A DNA stretch of 64,000 bases from Methyloceanibacter methanicus (lineage in GTDB: Bacteria; Pseudomonadota; Alphaproteobacteria; Rhizobiales; Methyloligellaceae). Every line of letters begins with the position of its first letter. The first letter of the stretch is position 1. The stretch lies in assembly GCF_001723285.1 (NCBI RefSeq), contig NZ_LPWG01000011.1, forward strand, positions 376,501 through 440,500. Direction: 5' to 3'. The position numbers were made by a program, and so were the translations under genes. This document shows positions 26,073-34,537 of the stretch, one piece after another. The notes beneath the pieces were generated by a model that was given only the letters and a program-made list of their open reading frames with translations, had not been told where the DNA came from and ran no database searches.

Positions 26073-26110
26073 TTCTCCTGAATGATGTTTTCGCAACGCG
26101 CCGCCCACGA

Positions 26111-27463
26111 TCACGCGGCGGGCGCTCTCCCCTGCCCGGCCCCGCCGCCCAGGACGAGATCCGCATAGCGCTTCAGTTCGGCGACGTACTTGGGCGCATG
26201 GCGGTCGCTTGCGCCGTCCAGATGGTCGGACAGTTTCTCGATCCGCGTTTCCAGCGCGCCCGACCTGACGACGTTGCTGCGGAAAACCGGCGTGACCGTC
26301 GCCGTCTCGATATAGGTCTTGTCCGCGCCTGCGAGCGTTCCTTTCGCGAGGGACAGATTGAGCAGAATGCTCAAGGCGATGTAGGGCGCGTCGAACCCCC
26401 AGGTGAGCGTCCCCAGCGAATAGGCGATCACAGCGATCCGGTTCGGATCTCTCTTGGTCCGGTAATATTCCACCGGCTGAATGACGTGGGGATGCCCGCC
26501 GAGGATCGCATCCGCCCCGTACTCGACGAGCTCATGCGCGGCCGCGACCTGGGTCTTGCGCGGAAAGAACTCGAACTCCCAGCCCCAGTGTAGCGACGCG
26601 ACGATGAAGTCGCAGCCTTGCGTCTTGCAGTCGTCGATTTGACACTTCACGAGATCGAGTTCGGGCGCCACGAATTTCGAGCTGAGCCGCGATACGTGGA
26701 TCCGGTATTTCTCGTCGTCCGGCATCTCACGGCCGTTGAGACCAAAGGTTGCCGACGCAAACCCGATTCTGATGCCGTCTTTCGTGATGATCTTGGCGCG
26801 ACCGTAGTCGTCCCGCGATCGGTTCGTGCCGATATCGACGATGCCGTTCTTCGCAAAGACGGATTGGGTCGTCTCGATCCCTTCGACCCCAAAATCGAAC
26901 ATGTGATTGTTCGCGACATTCAGGGCCGTGAAGGTCTTGCCCCCATAGCCTTTGAGGACCTCGAATTGTCCTTCCGAGCAACATTGCACCGGTGCGCCTC
27001 TGTCGCTGACGACTTCCTTTTGCAGCGGTTGCGTGGTGATGGGCGATTCCAGATTGGCGAACGAAATCGACTGTTCGAACAGCAGGTCCGCGACGTTCCC
27101 GTAGAGGTCCTCGCTCGAATAAGACAGCCCGTCGGCCTGCACCTGCAAGATGTCGCCGGCGGCGCCCAGGGTGATGACGCGCTCCTTGTCGAACCCCTCC
27201 GGGAGCGCGACAATGCTGGCGTCGGTCGCGAGCCATTCGGCGACGCCGTCTTCCATCCGTAGAATAGGATTGGCCGCCTTGTGGACCCAGTAGAAGATGT
27301 CGAGTTCGTCCATCTCCTCGAAAGTCGTCGCGGCGTCCTTGTAGGGGACATCCCAGAAGCCGAACGTCTTGGCGAGTTTGAGCGCGGTCTCGAGCGCCGC
27401 CCGGAGTTCAGGGGAAGTAATCTCGACCGCCTCCGCAGGCGAATAAGGGAGCGTCTTGCTCAT
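26111..27463 (-). CDS. CapA-like metallophosphatase-fold protein
   Basis: The 450-residue protein resembles the CapA/PgsA family, associated with poly-gamma-glutamate and capsule synthesis and built on a calcineurin-like metallophosphoesterase fold. The metal-site motifs are GDILQVQ, ANLESPIT, NVANNHMFDFG, SLHWGWEFEF and GGHPHVIQPVE, in the right order. There is no obvious signal peptide or N-terminal membrane helix, unlike typical CapA, so it may be cytoplasmic. The start MSKTLPYSPAEAV at 27463 is chosen; an upstream in-frame extension is Arg-rich. It is a monocistronic gene between the tRNA and the triplicated module. Confidence 0.8.
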   Translation of the reverse strand: MSKTLPYSPAEAVEITSPELRAALETALKLAKTFGFWDVPYKDAATTFEEMDELDIFYWVHKAANPILRMEDGVAEWLATDASIVALPEGFDKERVITLGAAGDILQVQADGLSYSSEDLYGNVADLLFEQSISFANLESPITTQPLQKEVVSDRGAPVQCCSEGQFEVLKGYGGKTFTALNVANNHMFDFGVEGIETTQSVFAKNGIVDIGTNRSRDDYGRAKIITKDGIRIGFASATFGLNGREMPDDEKYRIHVSRLSSKFVAPELDLVKCQIDDCKTQGCDFIVASLHWGWEFEFFPRKTQVAAAHELVEYGADAILGGHPHVIQPVEYYRTKRDPNRIAVIAYSLGTLTWGFDAPYIALSILLNLSLAKGTLAGADKTYIETATVTPVFRSNVVRSGALETRIEKLSDHLDGASDRHAPKYVAELKRYADLVLGGGAGQGRAPAA

Positions 27464-27583
27464 ACGCGGTCTCCGGCGCCGGTCCATCCAATCGCCGGAC
27501 TGCCGCGACTGTACTGGACACGCCTCACCGCCGCGACGGAAAGACGGCACCACCGGCTGGGTGAACAGCCGCTGCGTACCGCT

Positions 27584-28078
27584 CTATTCACCCCAATCGA
27601 ACCAGGGCGGGCGACAGCGGGCAATTTCGATGCCGGGCTTCCCCATGAGTTCCTTGTAGATCAGGTAAAGATCGGAGTGAATGATACTCATGTCGTCCGG
27701 GTTGATCTTTCTCGGCTCGTACCACTCGTGTCCAAAAAACTCTGTATTCCAAATCAGGGGCATCATCACCTCTCCCGGCATTTTCAGCTCCCCCCCGTAA
27801 TAGTCCATGACGATGCCACGGGGCTTCTCGGGATCCCGCAACAGATGGACGTCGCTGCGCCTCCCGACCAACACATCGCCATTTGGGCGGCGCAACGTCA
27901 TCGGACTGACGGTGAACATATCCCGTGCAAATATGGCGCGGTGCGCGACCATGTAGCCATTGGGGAGCACCACGCAGGCTCCCCTGCTCAGGAAAATGAC
28001 AAATATCTCCAATACCGTCCCAAGAGCCACAAGGGCGGCAAATGAGATCAAGATCCATTTCAGAAGCCGCCGCATCAT
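27584..28078 (-). CDS. Small membrane-anchored partner protein, copy 1 (putative immunity)
   Basis: This 164-residue protein has one N-terminal membrane helix (residues about 6-30, WILISFAALVALGTVLEIFV) and a probable periplasmic domain. It shares three blocks with its two paralogues in the array: CVVLPNGYM just after the helix, a MPLIW-type segment, and the exact C-terminus PWFDWGE. Its ATG overlaps the stop of the MuF-like gene by four bases (ATGA), so translation is coupled. No named family is recognised. By position it would be the immunity partner of the upstream protein, which is inference. Confidence 0.7.
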   Translation of the reverse strand: MMRRLLKWILISFAALVALGTVLEIFVIFLSRGACVVLPNGYMVAHRAIFARDMFTVSPMTLRRPNGDVLVGRRSDVHLLRDPEKPRGIVMDYYGGELKMPGEVMMPLIWNTEFFGHEWYEPRKINPDDMSIIHSDLYLIYKELMGKPGIEIARCRPPWFDWGE

Positions 28079-28964
28079 CGGGACTTCTCATAGCGGTAGG
28101 CGCTTCGTGCGCGATCCATATGCACCATCGCGCTGAATGTCCCCGTCCAACGGTCGACGATTCGATAGGGCTCTGCGGCCGGCAATTCCGTAGGGAACAT
28201 GCCGACAGCCCCAATTTGTTCCAGAACTCGGTCTTCAATGCCCATGGGGTCGCGGAATTCGTCGCTCAGTTCATAGTTGATCTCACCACGTAATTCTAAC
28301 AAGGCGTGTTTGCGCTGGCACGTTCCGTAAAATGCGCCCGTGATCGTCGTTTCGCCTAAGCTGAAGACAATGTCCTGCATCGGGTAGGGCCTGCCGAATT
28401 TGCCATCGAATTGACCGCCGATGTTCCGGCGGGCTTCGTCGGCAATTTGGCCGGGAAGGCGCGTGGGTGCGTCGCCCGCCTGGCGCCTGAACTCAGCGAC
28501 CACGGCCCTGAGATGTCCCGTCTGCCGCACCGTGACGGCTTGCCCCTCACCGAAGAAGTAGTGGCGGATGAAATCCCGATGCCCCCAAGGCGGGCCTCGT
28601 CGGAGACGTTCTGCATCTCGATGTCGAAGAACTCGGCCGTGTCGGGGACGTAGGCTTCCGCCCAGCAGCGGCAGCCATAGTCCTCGCCCGGATGGCCCGT
28701 GGGCGGCGGATCGTCCCAGGCGAAGATCTTCCCGTCATTGGCGGCGTGCGACGGGCGTACTTTGCCGTCGCCGCGCATGCGCCAAATATAGTGCGTCGTC
28801 GGATGATTGTCCGCGACCCGCTCGGCTTTGCCTTCCAGCTCGGCCCCGAGCGCAATGGGCGTGCCATGGCGGAGATAGGCCTCGAAGGCCTTCCGGTATT
28901 CGGGGTTCGCGCGGTCGACACGCGATGGATGCACGGCGCGGCCGCCTTGCACGATGGACACCAT
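28075..28964 (-). CDS. MuF-like N-terminal domain protein, copy 1 (putative toxin; apparent frameshift)
   Basis: The N-terminal 130 residues include VRPSHAANDGKIFAWDDP, then GHPGEDYGCRCWAEAY. This matches the phage Mu F-like head-morphogenesis domain that caps MuF polymorphic toxins. The frame breaks at about 28595; one missing base restores DEGPPWGHRDF and continues into a C-terminal domain of about 150 residues. That domain has a GxI-Y-x-L-x-D-x-FRDP signature and a YRIVDRW segment, shared with copies 2 and 3. I cannot name it. Start 28964 is chosen because GAGG is 9 bases away and copy 3 has no ATG at the earlier site. It overlaps the partner gene by four bases. Confidence 0.65.
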
Positions 28965-29090
28965 TCTCGCCATCCTCGTTCGAACGCCAAAGTCTTTCGG
29001 CCGCGATTATCGGCGCGATCCTGAGGCCCGGGGACAAGGTGTGGGGAGCGTGGTCCGGCCTGAGATTATCGAGAGGCCGCCCTTACGGCC

Positions 29091-29618
29091 TCATTCGCCC
29101 CAATCGAACCAGGGCGTGTTGCAAGATTCGACATCGAATTCTCCGCTCCGAATGAGCGGGTCGTATATCAAAGACAATCCTATCGCCATGATGCTCAAAT
29201 CACGGGGCAAGCCGGGTTTCGGTTCGTTCCATTTTCTTCTCTTGGCCGCTCCCAGCCCCTCGTCATCCCAGTACCATCCATTCCAATACCAAATGAGAGG
29301 CATCAACTTCTCGCCTGGGAAATTCACCGACACATCCGAGTACCGTAAATAGAAGCGTGTCGGGTCGTCCGGGTCTCTGTCCAAACGAACAAAATCATCT
29401 GTTTTGATAAGAACCTTTCCCGAAGAATCTCGCAAAACGAGGTCTGGCATGGCAAGGGGATTGGGATTCAGGATGGAGGCATAGCCGAGCATGTAGCCTC
29501 CAGGGAGGACCACGCAGAGCCGGCTATTTGTAACAAACAAATATGCCGGCCAGGCCGCACAAAGCCCGGCAAACACGGCGCATCCAATTAGGACGCGCTT
29601 TGACCAGCGCCGGGTCAT
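29091..29618 (-). CDS. Small membrane-anchored partner protein, copy 2 (putative immunity)
   Basis: This 175-residue paralogue of the copy 1 and copy 3 partner genes has an N-terminal helix (RVLIGCAVFAGLCAAWPAYL), then CVVLPGGYM, a central KLMPLIWYWNGWYW block and the shared C-terminus PWFDWGE. The middle of the protein is strongly diverged from the other copies, as expected if each partner recognises its own cognate. Its start overlaps the stop of the copy 2 large gene by four bases. The reading frame is intact. Confidence 0.7.
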   Translation of the reverse strand: MTRRWSKRVLIGCAVFAGLCAAWPAYLFVTNSRLCVVLPGGYMLGYASILNPNPLAMPDLVLRDSSGKVLIKTDDFVRLDRDPDDPTRFYLRYSDVSVNFPGEKLMPLIWYWNGWYWDDEGLGAAKRRKWNEPKPGLPRDLSIMAIGLSLIYDPLIRSGEFDVESCNTPWFDWGE

Positions 29619-30508
29619 CTAATGTTCTTTTCAGATCGAAATCCGCTGAGAGAACTGGTCAGAAGAACCCGCGCGTCGAAGCGTGCGCTCCAACGGTCGA
29701 CAATACGGTACGGCGTAGCGCGAGGGAGCTCCGTCGGAACGGCCCCGACCGCTCCAATCTTCTGCAAGACGTACTCCTCTATATCACCCGGATCCCGGAA
29801 CCAGTCGTTCAGCGCGAAGTCGATCGTACCTGCAAGCTCCAGCATCGTGTGCACCTGCGTACGCGTTCCTTGGTAAACACCACCAATGTTCGTCTTTCCC
29901 AAAATATAGACACGGTGCTCCATCCGATAGCCATTGGTGAAGCCGTTCGTGAATTTGCCGTCTGGTTGACTACGTGCGAAGTCCGCAATTTGGCCAGGGA
30001 GTTTCCCGGGATCATGGATGACACGTCGCTCGTAGTCTCTAACGACCGTCTCCAAGTTTCCCGTCTCGCGTAGAGAGACGCCTCGCCCTTCTCCGTTCCA
30101 GTAATGGTCCACGTAATCCCACCACCACTAAGGAGGGCCTTCGTCGGAGACGTTCTGCATCTCAATGTCGAAGAACTCGGCCGTGTCGGGAACGTAGGCT
30201 TCCGCCCGGCAGCGGCAGCCATAGTCCTCGCCCGGATGGCCCGTGGGCGGCGGATCGTCCCAGGCGAAGATCTTCCCGTCATTGGCCGCGTGCGAGGGGC
30301 GTACTCTGCCGTCGCCGCGCGTGCGCCAGATATAGTGCGTGCTCGGACGATTGTTTGCGACCCGCTTGGATTTGCCTTCTAGCTCGCCATCGAGAGCGAT
30401 GGGCGTGCCGAAGCGCAGATAGGCCTCGAAGGCCTTCCGGTATTCGGGGCCCGCGCGATCGACACGCGATGGATGCACGGCACGGCCGCCGGGCACGAGG
30501 GACACCAT
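29615..30508 (-). pseudogene. MuF-like N-terminal domain protein, copy 2, with in-frame TAG
   Basis: The first 125 codons nearly repeat copy 1 (HPSRVDRAGPEYRKAFEAY, GKIFAWDDPPPTGHPGED). An in-frame TAG then occurs at 30128-30130 where copies 1 and 3 both have Trp (GPP-W). The same frame continues without a shift for another 170 codons into the diverged C-terminal domain (GTIDFALNDWFRDP, YRIVDRWSARF). A TGG to TAG change explains it. The downstream half might restart at the ATG at 30112. Either the copy is inactivated or the two halves are made separately. The start is set at 30508 by comparison with copy 3. Confidence 0.6.
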
Positions 30509-30634
30509 TCTCGCCATCCTTGTTCGAGAGCCAAGGTCTTTCGGCTGCGATTATCGGCGCTAACCTGAGGCCCGGGGACAAGGTGTGGGGAGTGTAGTCC
30601 GGCTTGAGATTGTCAAGAGGCCGCCCTTATGGAC

Positions 30635-31153
30635 TCACTCGCCCCAATCGAACCAGGGCGTGCCACAACTGACCGTACTGCGAGGCCGGCTGCGGCGAAG
30701 GCTTACCATCAGATAGGACAGATCGGTGTGGATGATATGCTTGTCCGCCCGGTCCTGTGTTCTGTGCCGGTACCAGCCTCCCGTGAGCGCCTCGTCTCCC
30801 AGGAGCGCAAACATGATTTCCTGGCCAGGCATCTTCATGCTTCCACCGTCGAAGACCATGATGACACCTAGCGGCGTTTGTGGGTCAACAAAGAACTCGA
30901 CAGCCCTTAACTCGCGCACGAGAACCGTTCCATCGGGCCTTCTCAATGTCATGCTTGGGGAGCGATACATGTTCTCGTGAAAGAACGAGACCTGACCAAT
31001 CATGTAACCGTTCGGCAGGACAACACACTTGCTCCGATCAACGTAGACCATGAACGCGACATAGCAAGCAGCCAGGAAGAGGCACCCTCCGATAGAATAG
31101 ACCGACGCCTTGAGAAGTCCGCATAGGAACCGCTTGGCTCTACTTGTCAACAT
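30635..31153 (-). CDS. Small membrane-anchored partner protein, copy 3 (putative immunity)
   Basis: The 172-residue paralogue has an N-terminal helix (ASVYSIGGCLFLAACYVAFM), CVVLPNGYM, RRPDGTVLVRE and the terminal PWFDWGE. It overlaps the end of the copy 3 large gene by 14 bases, a longer overlap than in the other copies. The frame is intact. The helix followed by a soluble domain suggests a periplasmic location. Role by analogy only. Confidence 0.7.
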   Translation of the reverse strand: MLTSRAKRFLCGLLKASVYSIGGCLFLAACYVAFMVYVDRSKCVVLPNGYMIGQVSFFHENMYRSPSMTLRRPDGTVLVRELRAVEFFVDPQTPLGVIMVFDGGSMKMPGQEIMFALLGDEALTGGWYRHRTQDRADKHIIHTDLSYLMVSLRRSRPRSTVSCGTPWFDWGE

Positions 31154-32189
31154 GGACGTAGCCGCTCAGTCTGCGGTCGACAAGAACCTTCCCAGAGAAG
31201 GTCCCGCTCCAACTGTCAACGATGTCGTAGGGCGCGCCGACAACCTCCGTGGGGAGTCTCACCAGCGGGCTGTCTTGGCTGAGCAGGTATTGTTCTATGC
31301 GTCTTTCGACGAAGCTGTTCACGGCGTCACTCCTGGCCCCTAGCTTCTGAAGAACATGGGCGGCAAGTGCCTCCACGCCGATGCTGCCGAGTGCCAGCCC
31401 TTCCTTGATATAGCCATCGATCTCGTTGACTCATGGCTGGGCCCCCTCCTCTATGTCCAATGGATCACGAAACGCATCTTTCAGTGCGAAGCGGATCGTC
31501 CCGCTCACGTCTAACATGGCATGGTCCCTGTGGGACCGCCCGGTGAACCTCGCAGTGATCGCTGTACGGCCAATACTGAAGACAGCATCCCGCAAATCGA
31601 GCGAGGAGGGCAGCTTGCCGTCGAATTGCCGGCCAATGTTCTGCCGTGCAACATCGGCGATCTTGCCGGAAAGTTGTGTGGGATCCTGGATTGCTAGCCG
31701 AACATATTCGGCCACCACAGTCTTCAGGTTGCCCGTTTCCCGCACGGTGACGGTCTGGCCGCCACCGAGAAGATAGTGCGTAACAAAGCCCCAACGCTCA
31801 TCCCAAGGCGGCCCTTCGTCGGAGACGTTCTGCATCGTGATGCCGAAGAACTCATGGGCGTCGGGAACGTAGGCTTCCGCCCAGCAGCGGCAGCCATAGT
31901 CCTCGCCCGGATGGCCCGTGGGCGGGGGATCGTCCCAGGCGAAGATCTTGCCGTCATTGGCAGCGCGCGAGGGACGCACTCTGCCGTCGCCGCGCGTGCG
32001 CCAGATATAGTGCGTCGTCGGATGGTCTCGTGCGGCTGACTCGGCCTTTCCTTCGAGCGCCACGCGCCCGCGCAGGTCGATGGGCGTGCCATGGCGGAGA
32101 TAGGCCTCGAAGGCCTTCCGGTATTCGGGGCTCGCGCGATCGACACGCGATGGATGCACGGCACGGCCGCCGGGCACGTGGGACACCAT
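31140..32189 (-). pseudogene. MuF-like N-terminal domain protein, copy 3, with in-frame TGA
   Basis: This is the longest copy. The N-terminus (HPSRVDRASPEYRKAFEAY; VRPSRAANDGKIFAWDDP) and MuF-like GCRC core are intact. The C-terminal domain (FALKDAFRDPLDIEE) is interrupted at 31432-31434 by an in-frame TGA. The frame then continues for about 97 codons (KEGLALGSIGVEALAAHVL to YDIVDSWSGTFSGKVLVD). About 50 residues around the stop are absent from copies 1 and 2. The surrounding residues (GAQP-stop-VNEIDGY) suggest a TGG to TGA change. Start ATG 32189 has AAGGA 8 bases ahead. Confidence 0.6.
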
Positions 32190-32462
32190 TCTCGCCGTCC
32201 TTGTTCGAGAGCCAGAGTCTTTCGGCTGCGATTATCGGCGCTAACCTGAGGCCCGGGGACAAGGCGTGGGGAGCGCTGCGGGTGCGTGGTCTACAATCTT
32301 CGTCAAGGCTCCCTATGTAGAGACTGGGTTCGAGCCGGCGGAAGCCGCTTTCGGGCTCTGAAAAGCTTTCCCCCGGCGCCGAGTTCGGCTAGGTACGGGG
32401 TTGCTTTTCTCCTTTGCTGCGCACGGCAAGAAAATCGTATCGGGAATTCAGGACGGGCACCG

Positions 32463-33407
32463 GTGAAACTAGACCGCGAGACCGAGGCGCTGCTCTTTTG
32501 GGTTTCGTCATCGACGACGAAGCCGCTGTGGCAGATGGACCATGAGAGTGCCCGGGCGGAATATCGCCGCTCGATCTCCAAGACCGATGTGGGCCCGATC
32601 CATATCGGTGCGGTGCGCGATTTCGCGATTTCGGGGCCCGCCGGGCCGATTCCCATCCGTGAATACGTCGCCCCTCGGCCGAGCGGCGCCGGTATTCTGT
32701 TCTTTCACGGCGGCGGCGGGGTCCTGGGCGACATCGGCACTCATGACACGCTTTGCCGGGCTTTGTGCCTCGATACGGGCGCGCATGTCTTCTCGGTCGA
32801 TTACCGGCTCGCGCCCGAGCACCCCTTCCCGGCCGCGGTCCACGATGGCGTCGCGGCCCTGGAATGGCTGACCGCGGCGGCGCGCGATCTCGGCATCGAC
32901 CCCACGCGGATTGCCGTGGCCGGCGACAGTGCCGGCGGTTCGCTCGCAGCCGTGGCGCTGCACGAGACCAAGGGCCGGCTGGTGGCCCCCGCCGCGGCCC
33001 AGCTTCTGATCTATCCGGCGCTCGACCTGCGCGCCAAGCAACCCTCGCGCAGAGATCTCGTCGACCAGTTCCCGATCCCCGAGGACATGCTCTACTGGTT
33101 CTTCAACCACTATTTCGGGCTGGCCTGGCCGATTGCGGATCCGCGCGCGATCCCGGCCTTGTACGAGGACGATTCGGGCCTGCCGCCCACGCTGATCGTG
33201 ACGGCGGGCTTCGACCCCTTCCGCGACGAAGGAGTCGAGTATGCCGGGCGGCTGGCGGCGGCCGGCGTGCCGGTTGAATATGTGTGCTATGAAGGCACCG
33301 TGCACGGGTTCATGAATATGGGACGGATGTTGCGCGCGGCCTATCAGAGCATGCGCCAGCGCATGAGCACCTGGTTGAAGGAACAACTCGATGCGCCGGG
33401 CGCCTAG
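32463..33407 (+). CDS. HSL-family alpha/beta hydrolase (esterase/lipase)
   Basis: This 314-residue cytoplasmic esterase has the hormone-sensitive-lipase motif HGGGG (oxyanion hole), SVDYRLAPEHPFPAAVHD, the nucleophile elbow GDSAGGS, the Asp of TAGFDPFRDEG and the His of TVHGFMNM. Together these give a complete catalytic triad. The GTG at 32463 gives the standard N-terminus (KLDRETEALLFWV); longer in-frame readings run into the array leader and lack character. Its end overlaps the possible start of the ligand-gated channel gene by 17 bases. Confidence 0.88.
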   Translation: MKLDRETEALLFWVSSSTTKPLWQMDHESARAEYRRSISKTDVGPIHIGAVRDFAISGPAGPIPIREYVAPRPSGAGILFFHGGGGVLGDIGTHDTLCRALCLDTGAHVFSVDYRLAPEHPFPAAVHDGVAALEWLTAAARDLGIDPTRIAVAGDSAGGSLAAVALHETKGRLVAPAAAQLLIYPALDLRAKQPSRRDLVDQFPIPEDMLYWFFNHYFGLAWPIADPRAIPALYEDDSGLPPTLIVTAGFDPFRDEGVEYAGRLAAAGVPVEYVCYEGTVHGFMNMGRMLRAAYQSMRQRMSTWLKEQLDAPGA

Positions 33408-34527
33408 ACCGGCGAGGGCGCACCGGCGCGTCGCACGCTTCTCGCGCGCCTTGGCGTGGACGACCCCGCGCGCCCTTGCATTGAAAGCCCCGCGCGCCGT
33501 CGCCACGTTCGCGGTCGCGATGATCGCCGGTCTCTGTGCGCTCACTGCCGTCCCGGCCGGAGCCCAGGCACCCGCCGAGGACGTACCCAAAGCCGTTCGT
33601 CAGGCGATCGAGAACGCGCCGGCCCCGGGGCCCGAGCAAGTCATCGTCGGGGCGTATATCAACGACATCCAGCAGATCGACTTCAAGACCAACAACTATG
33701 TCATCGATTTGTATGTCTGGTTCCGTTGGAAATCGCCAGGCATCGACCCGTCCAAGACCATGGAGTTCATGAACCGGTTCGCGTCGGACAACAATCTGCG
33801 CGAGGCACTCACCGAAGAACCGGACGAGATTCCCGGCGGGGGTTACTACTCGATCCTCCGCTATCAGGGGCTGTTCTCCACCAAGTTTCAGCTGGCGACG
33901 TTTCCCTTCGACACGCAAGTGCTGACCGTGGTGATGGAGGACACGCTGGCCGGCGCCGCGGAGCAGATCTACGTGCCCGACGGCAAGACCCCGGTCATCG
34001 TCGATCCGGTGATCACCCTACCGGGCTTCACGGTCGGGACCCCGACCATGACGATCGGGACGAATACCTATCCGACGAATTTCGGCGATCCCACCGTGCC
34101 CAAAGCCGAACCCTATTCGCGTATCACCCTCTCCGTTCCGGTCACGCGCCCGGTGGTCGCCATGTCGATCAAGACCTTCGTACCGGTCATCTTGATCGTG
34201 GCCTGCGCCCTGCTGGTCTATTTCGTGCGCCCGGCCTATGTGGAAGGCCGCATCGGCCTTGGCATCACCGCATTGCTGACCTTGGTGGCGATCCAGCTGA
34301 CCGCCACCTCCTCGCTGCCCGATGTCGACTATCTCATGATGCTCGATAAAATCTTTCTGCTCGCGTACCTCTTCATCATTGTCGCCCTGGCGCGCGTGGT
34401 CGCAACCTCTTGGCAGGGCAAGGAAAACGAATTGCAGATCAAGCGGCAGGACCGGCGCTGGGCCGCTGTGACCCTCGGCGTCTATCTCGTCGCGAGCATC
34501 GCCGTGGTCTGGACTTCCCTGGCGTGA
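33391..34527 (+). CDS. Pentameric ligand-gated ion channel homologue (Cys-loop receptor superfamily)
   Basis: The 378-residue protein has an exported N-terminus (signal hydrophobic core around ATFAVAMIAGLCALTAV, ending GAQA). An extracellular beta-sandwich follows, with VIVGAYINDIQQIDFKTNNY, DLYVWFRWKSP and the FPFDTQVL segment that replaces the Cys-loop. Four membrane helices follow: FVPVILIVACALLVYFV; GLGITALLTLVAIQLTATS, the pore-lining M2; LDKIFLLAYLFIIVALARVV; and GVYLVASIAVVWTSL. FPFDxQ and the M1-M4 pattern identify the bacterial pLGIC family. Start uncertain: ATG 33391, or a later start nearer the signal peptide. The ligand is unknown. Confidence 0.88.
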   Translation: MRRAPRPARAHRRVARFSRALAWTTPRALALKAPRAVATFAVAMIAGLCALTAVPAGAQAPAEDVPKAVRQAIENAPAPGPEQVIVGAYINDIQQIDFKTNNYVIDLYVWFRWKSPGIDPSKTMEFMNRFASDNNLREALTEEPDEIPGGGYYSILRYQGLFSTKFQLATFPFDTQVLTVVMEDTLAGAAEQIYVPDGKTPVIVDPVITLPGFTVGTPTMTIGTNTYPTNFGDPTVPKAEPYSRITLSVPVTRPVVAMSIKTFVPVILIVACALLVYFVRPAYVEGRIGLGITALLTLVAIQLTATSSLPDVDYLMMLDKIFLLAYLFIIVALARVVATSWQGKENELQIKRQDRRWAAVTLGVYLVASIAVVWTSLA

Positions 34528-34537
34528 GCCACAGCCA

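Larger units (their letters stand above)
27584..32275 (-). repeat. Three tandem copies of a two-gene module (MuF-like gene plus membrane gene)
   Basis: Three units of about 1.5-1.6 kb lie head to tail on the minus strand (about 32275-30635, 30600-29091 and 29050-27584). Each unit has a leader of about 90 bases that is nearly identical between copies. Then comes a large gene whose first 135 or so codons are nearly identical and whose remainder is diverged. Last is an overlapping small membrane-protein gene ending in the same seven residues. A conserved block (CCCCAATCGAACCAGGGCG on the plus strand) marks the 3' end of each unit. The gradient from conserved 5' end to diverged 3' half is typical of polymorphic toxin arrays. 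Confidence 0.85.

Noticed and set aside
28735..29037. Alternative reading frame through the array leader (begins SPGLRIAPIIAAERLW) as a conserved leader peptide or N-terminal extension
   Set aside because: It is similar in all three copies only because the DNA is nearly identical there; the MuF-like domain lies in another frame and has the better start and ribosome site.
28075..32189. Reassigned stop codons or RNA recoding in the MuF-like genes
   Set aside because: All other genes in the window use TGA and TAG as ordinary stops, and no recoding signal is evident at the two positions. Simple Trp-to-stop mutation is enough.
25987..32275. tRNA-Leu as the integration site of an island carrying the triplicated module
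   Set aside because: No integrase was found and no convincing duplicate of the tRNA 3' end is visible at the far border; the GGTTCGAGCC near 32330 is only a short partial match. The CapA-like gene between them looks native.
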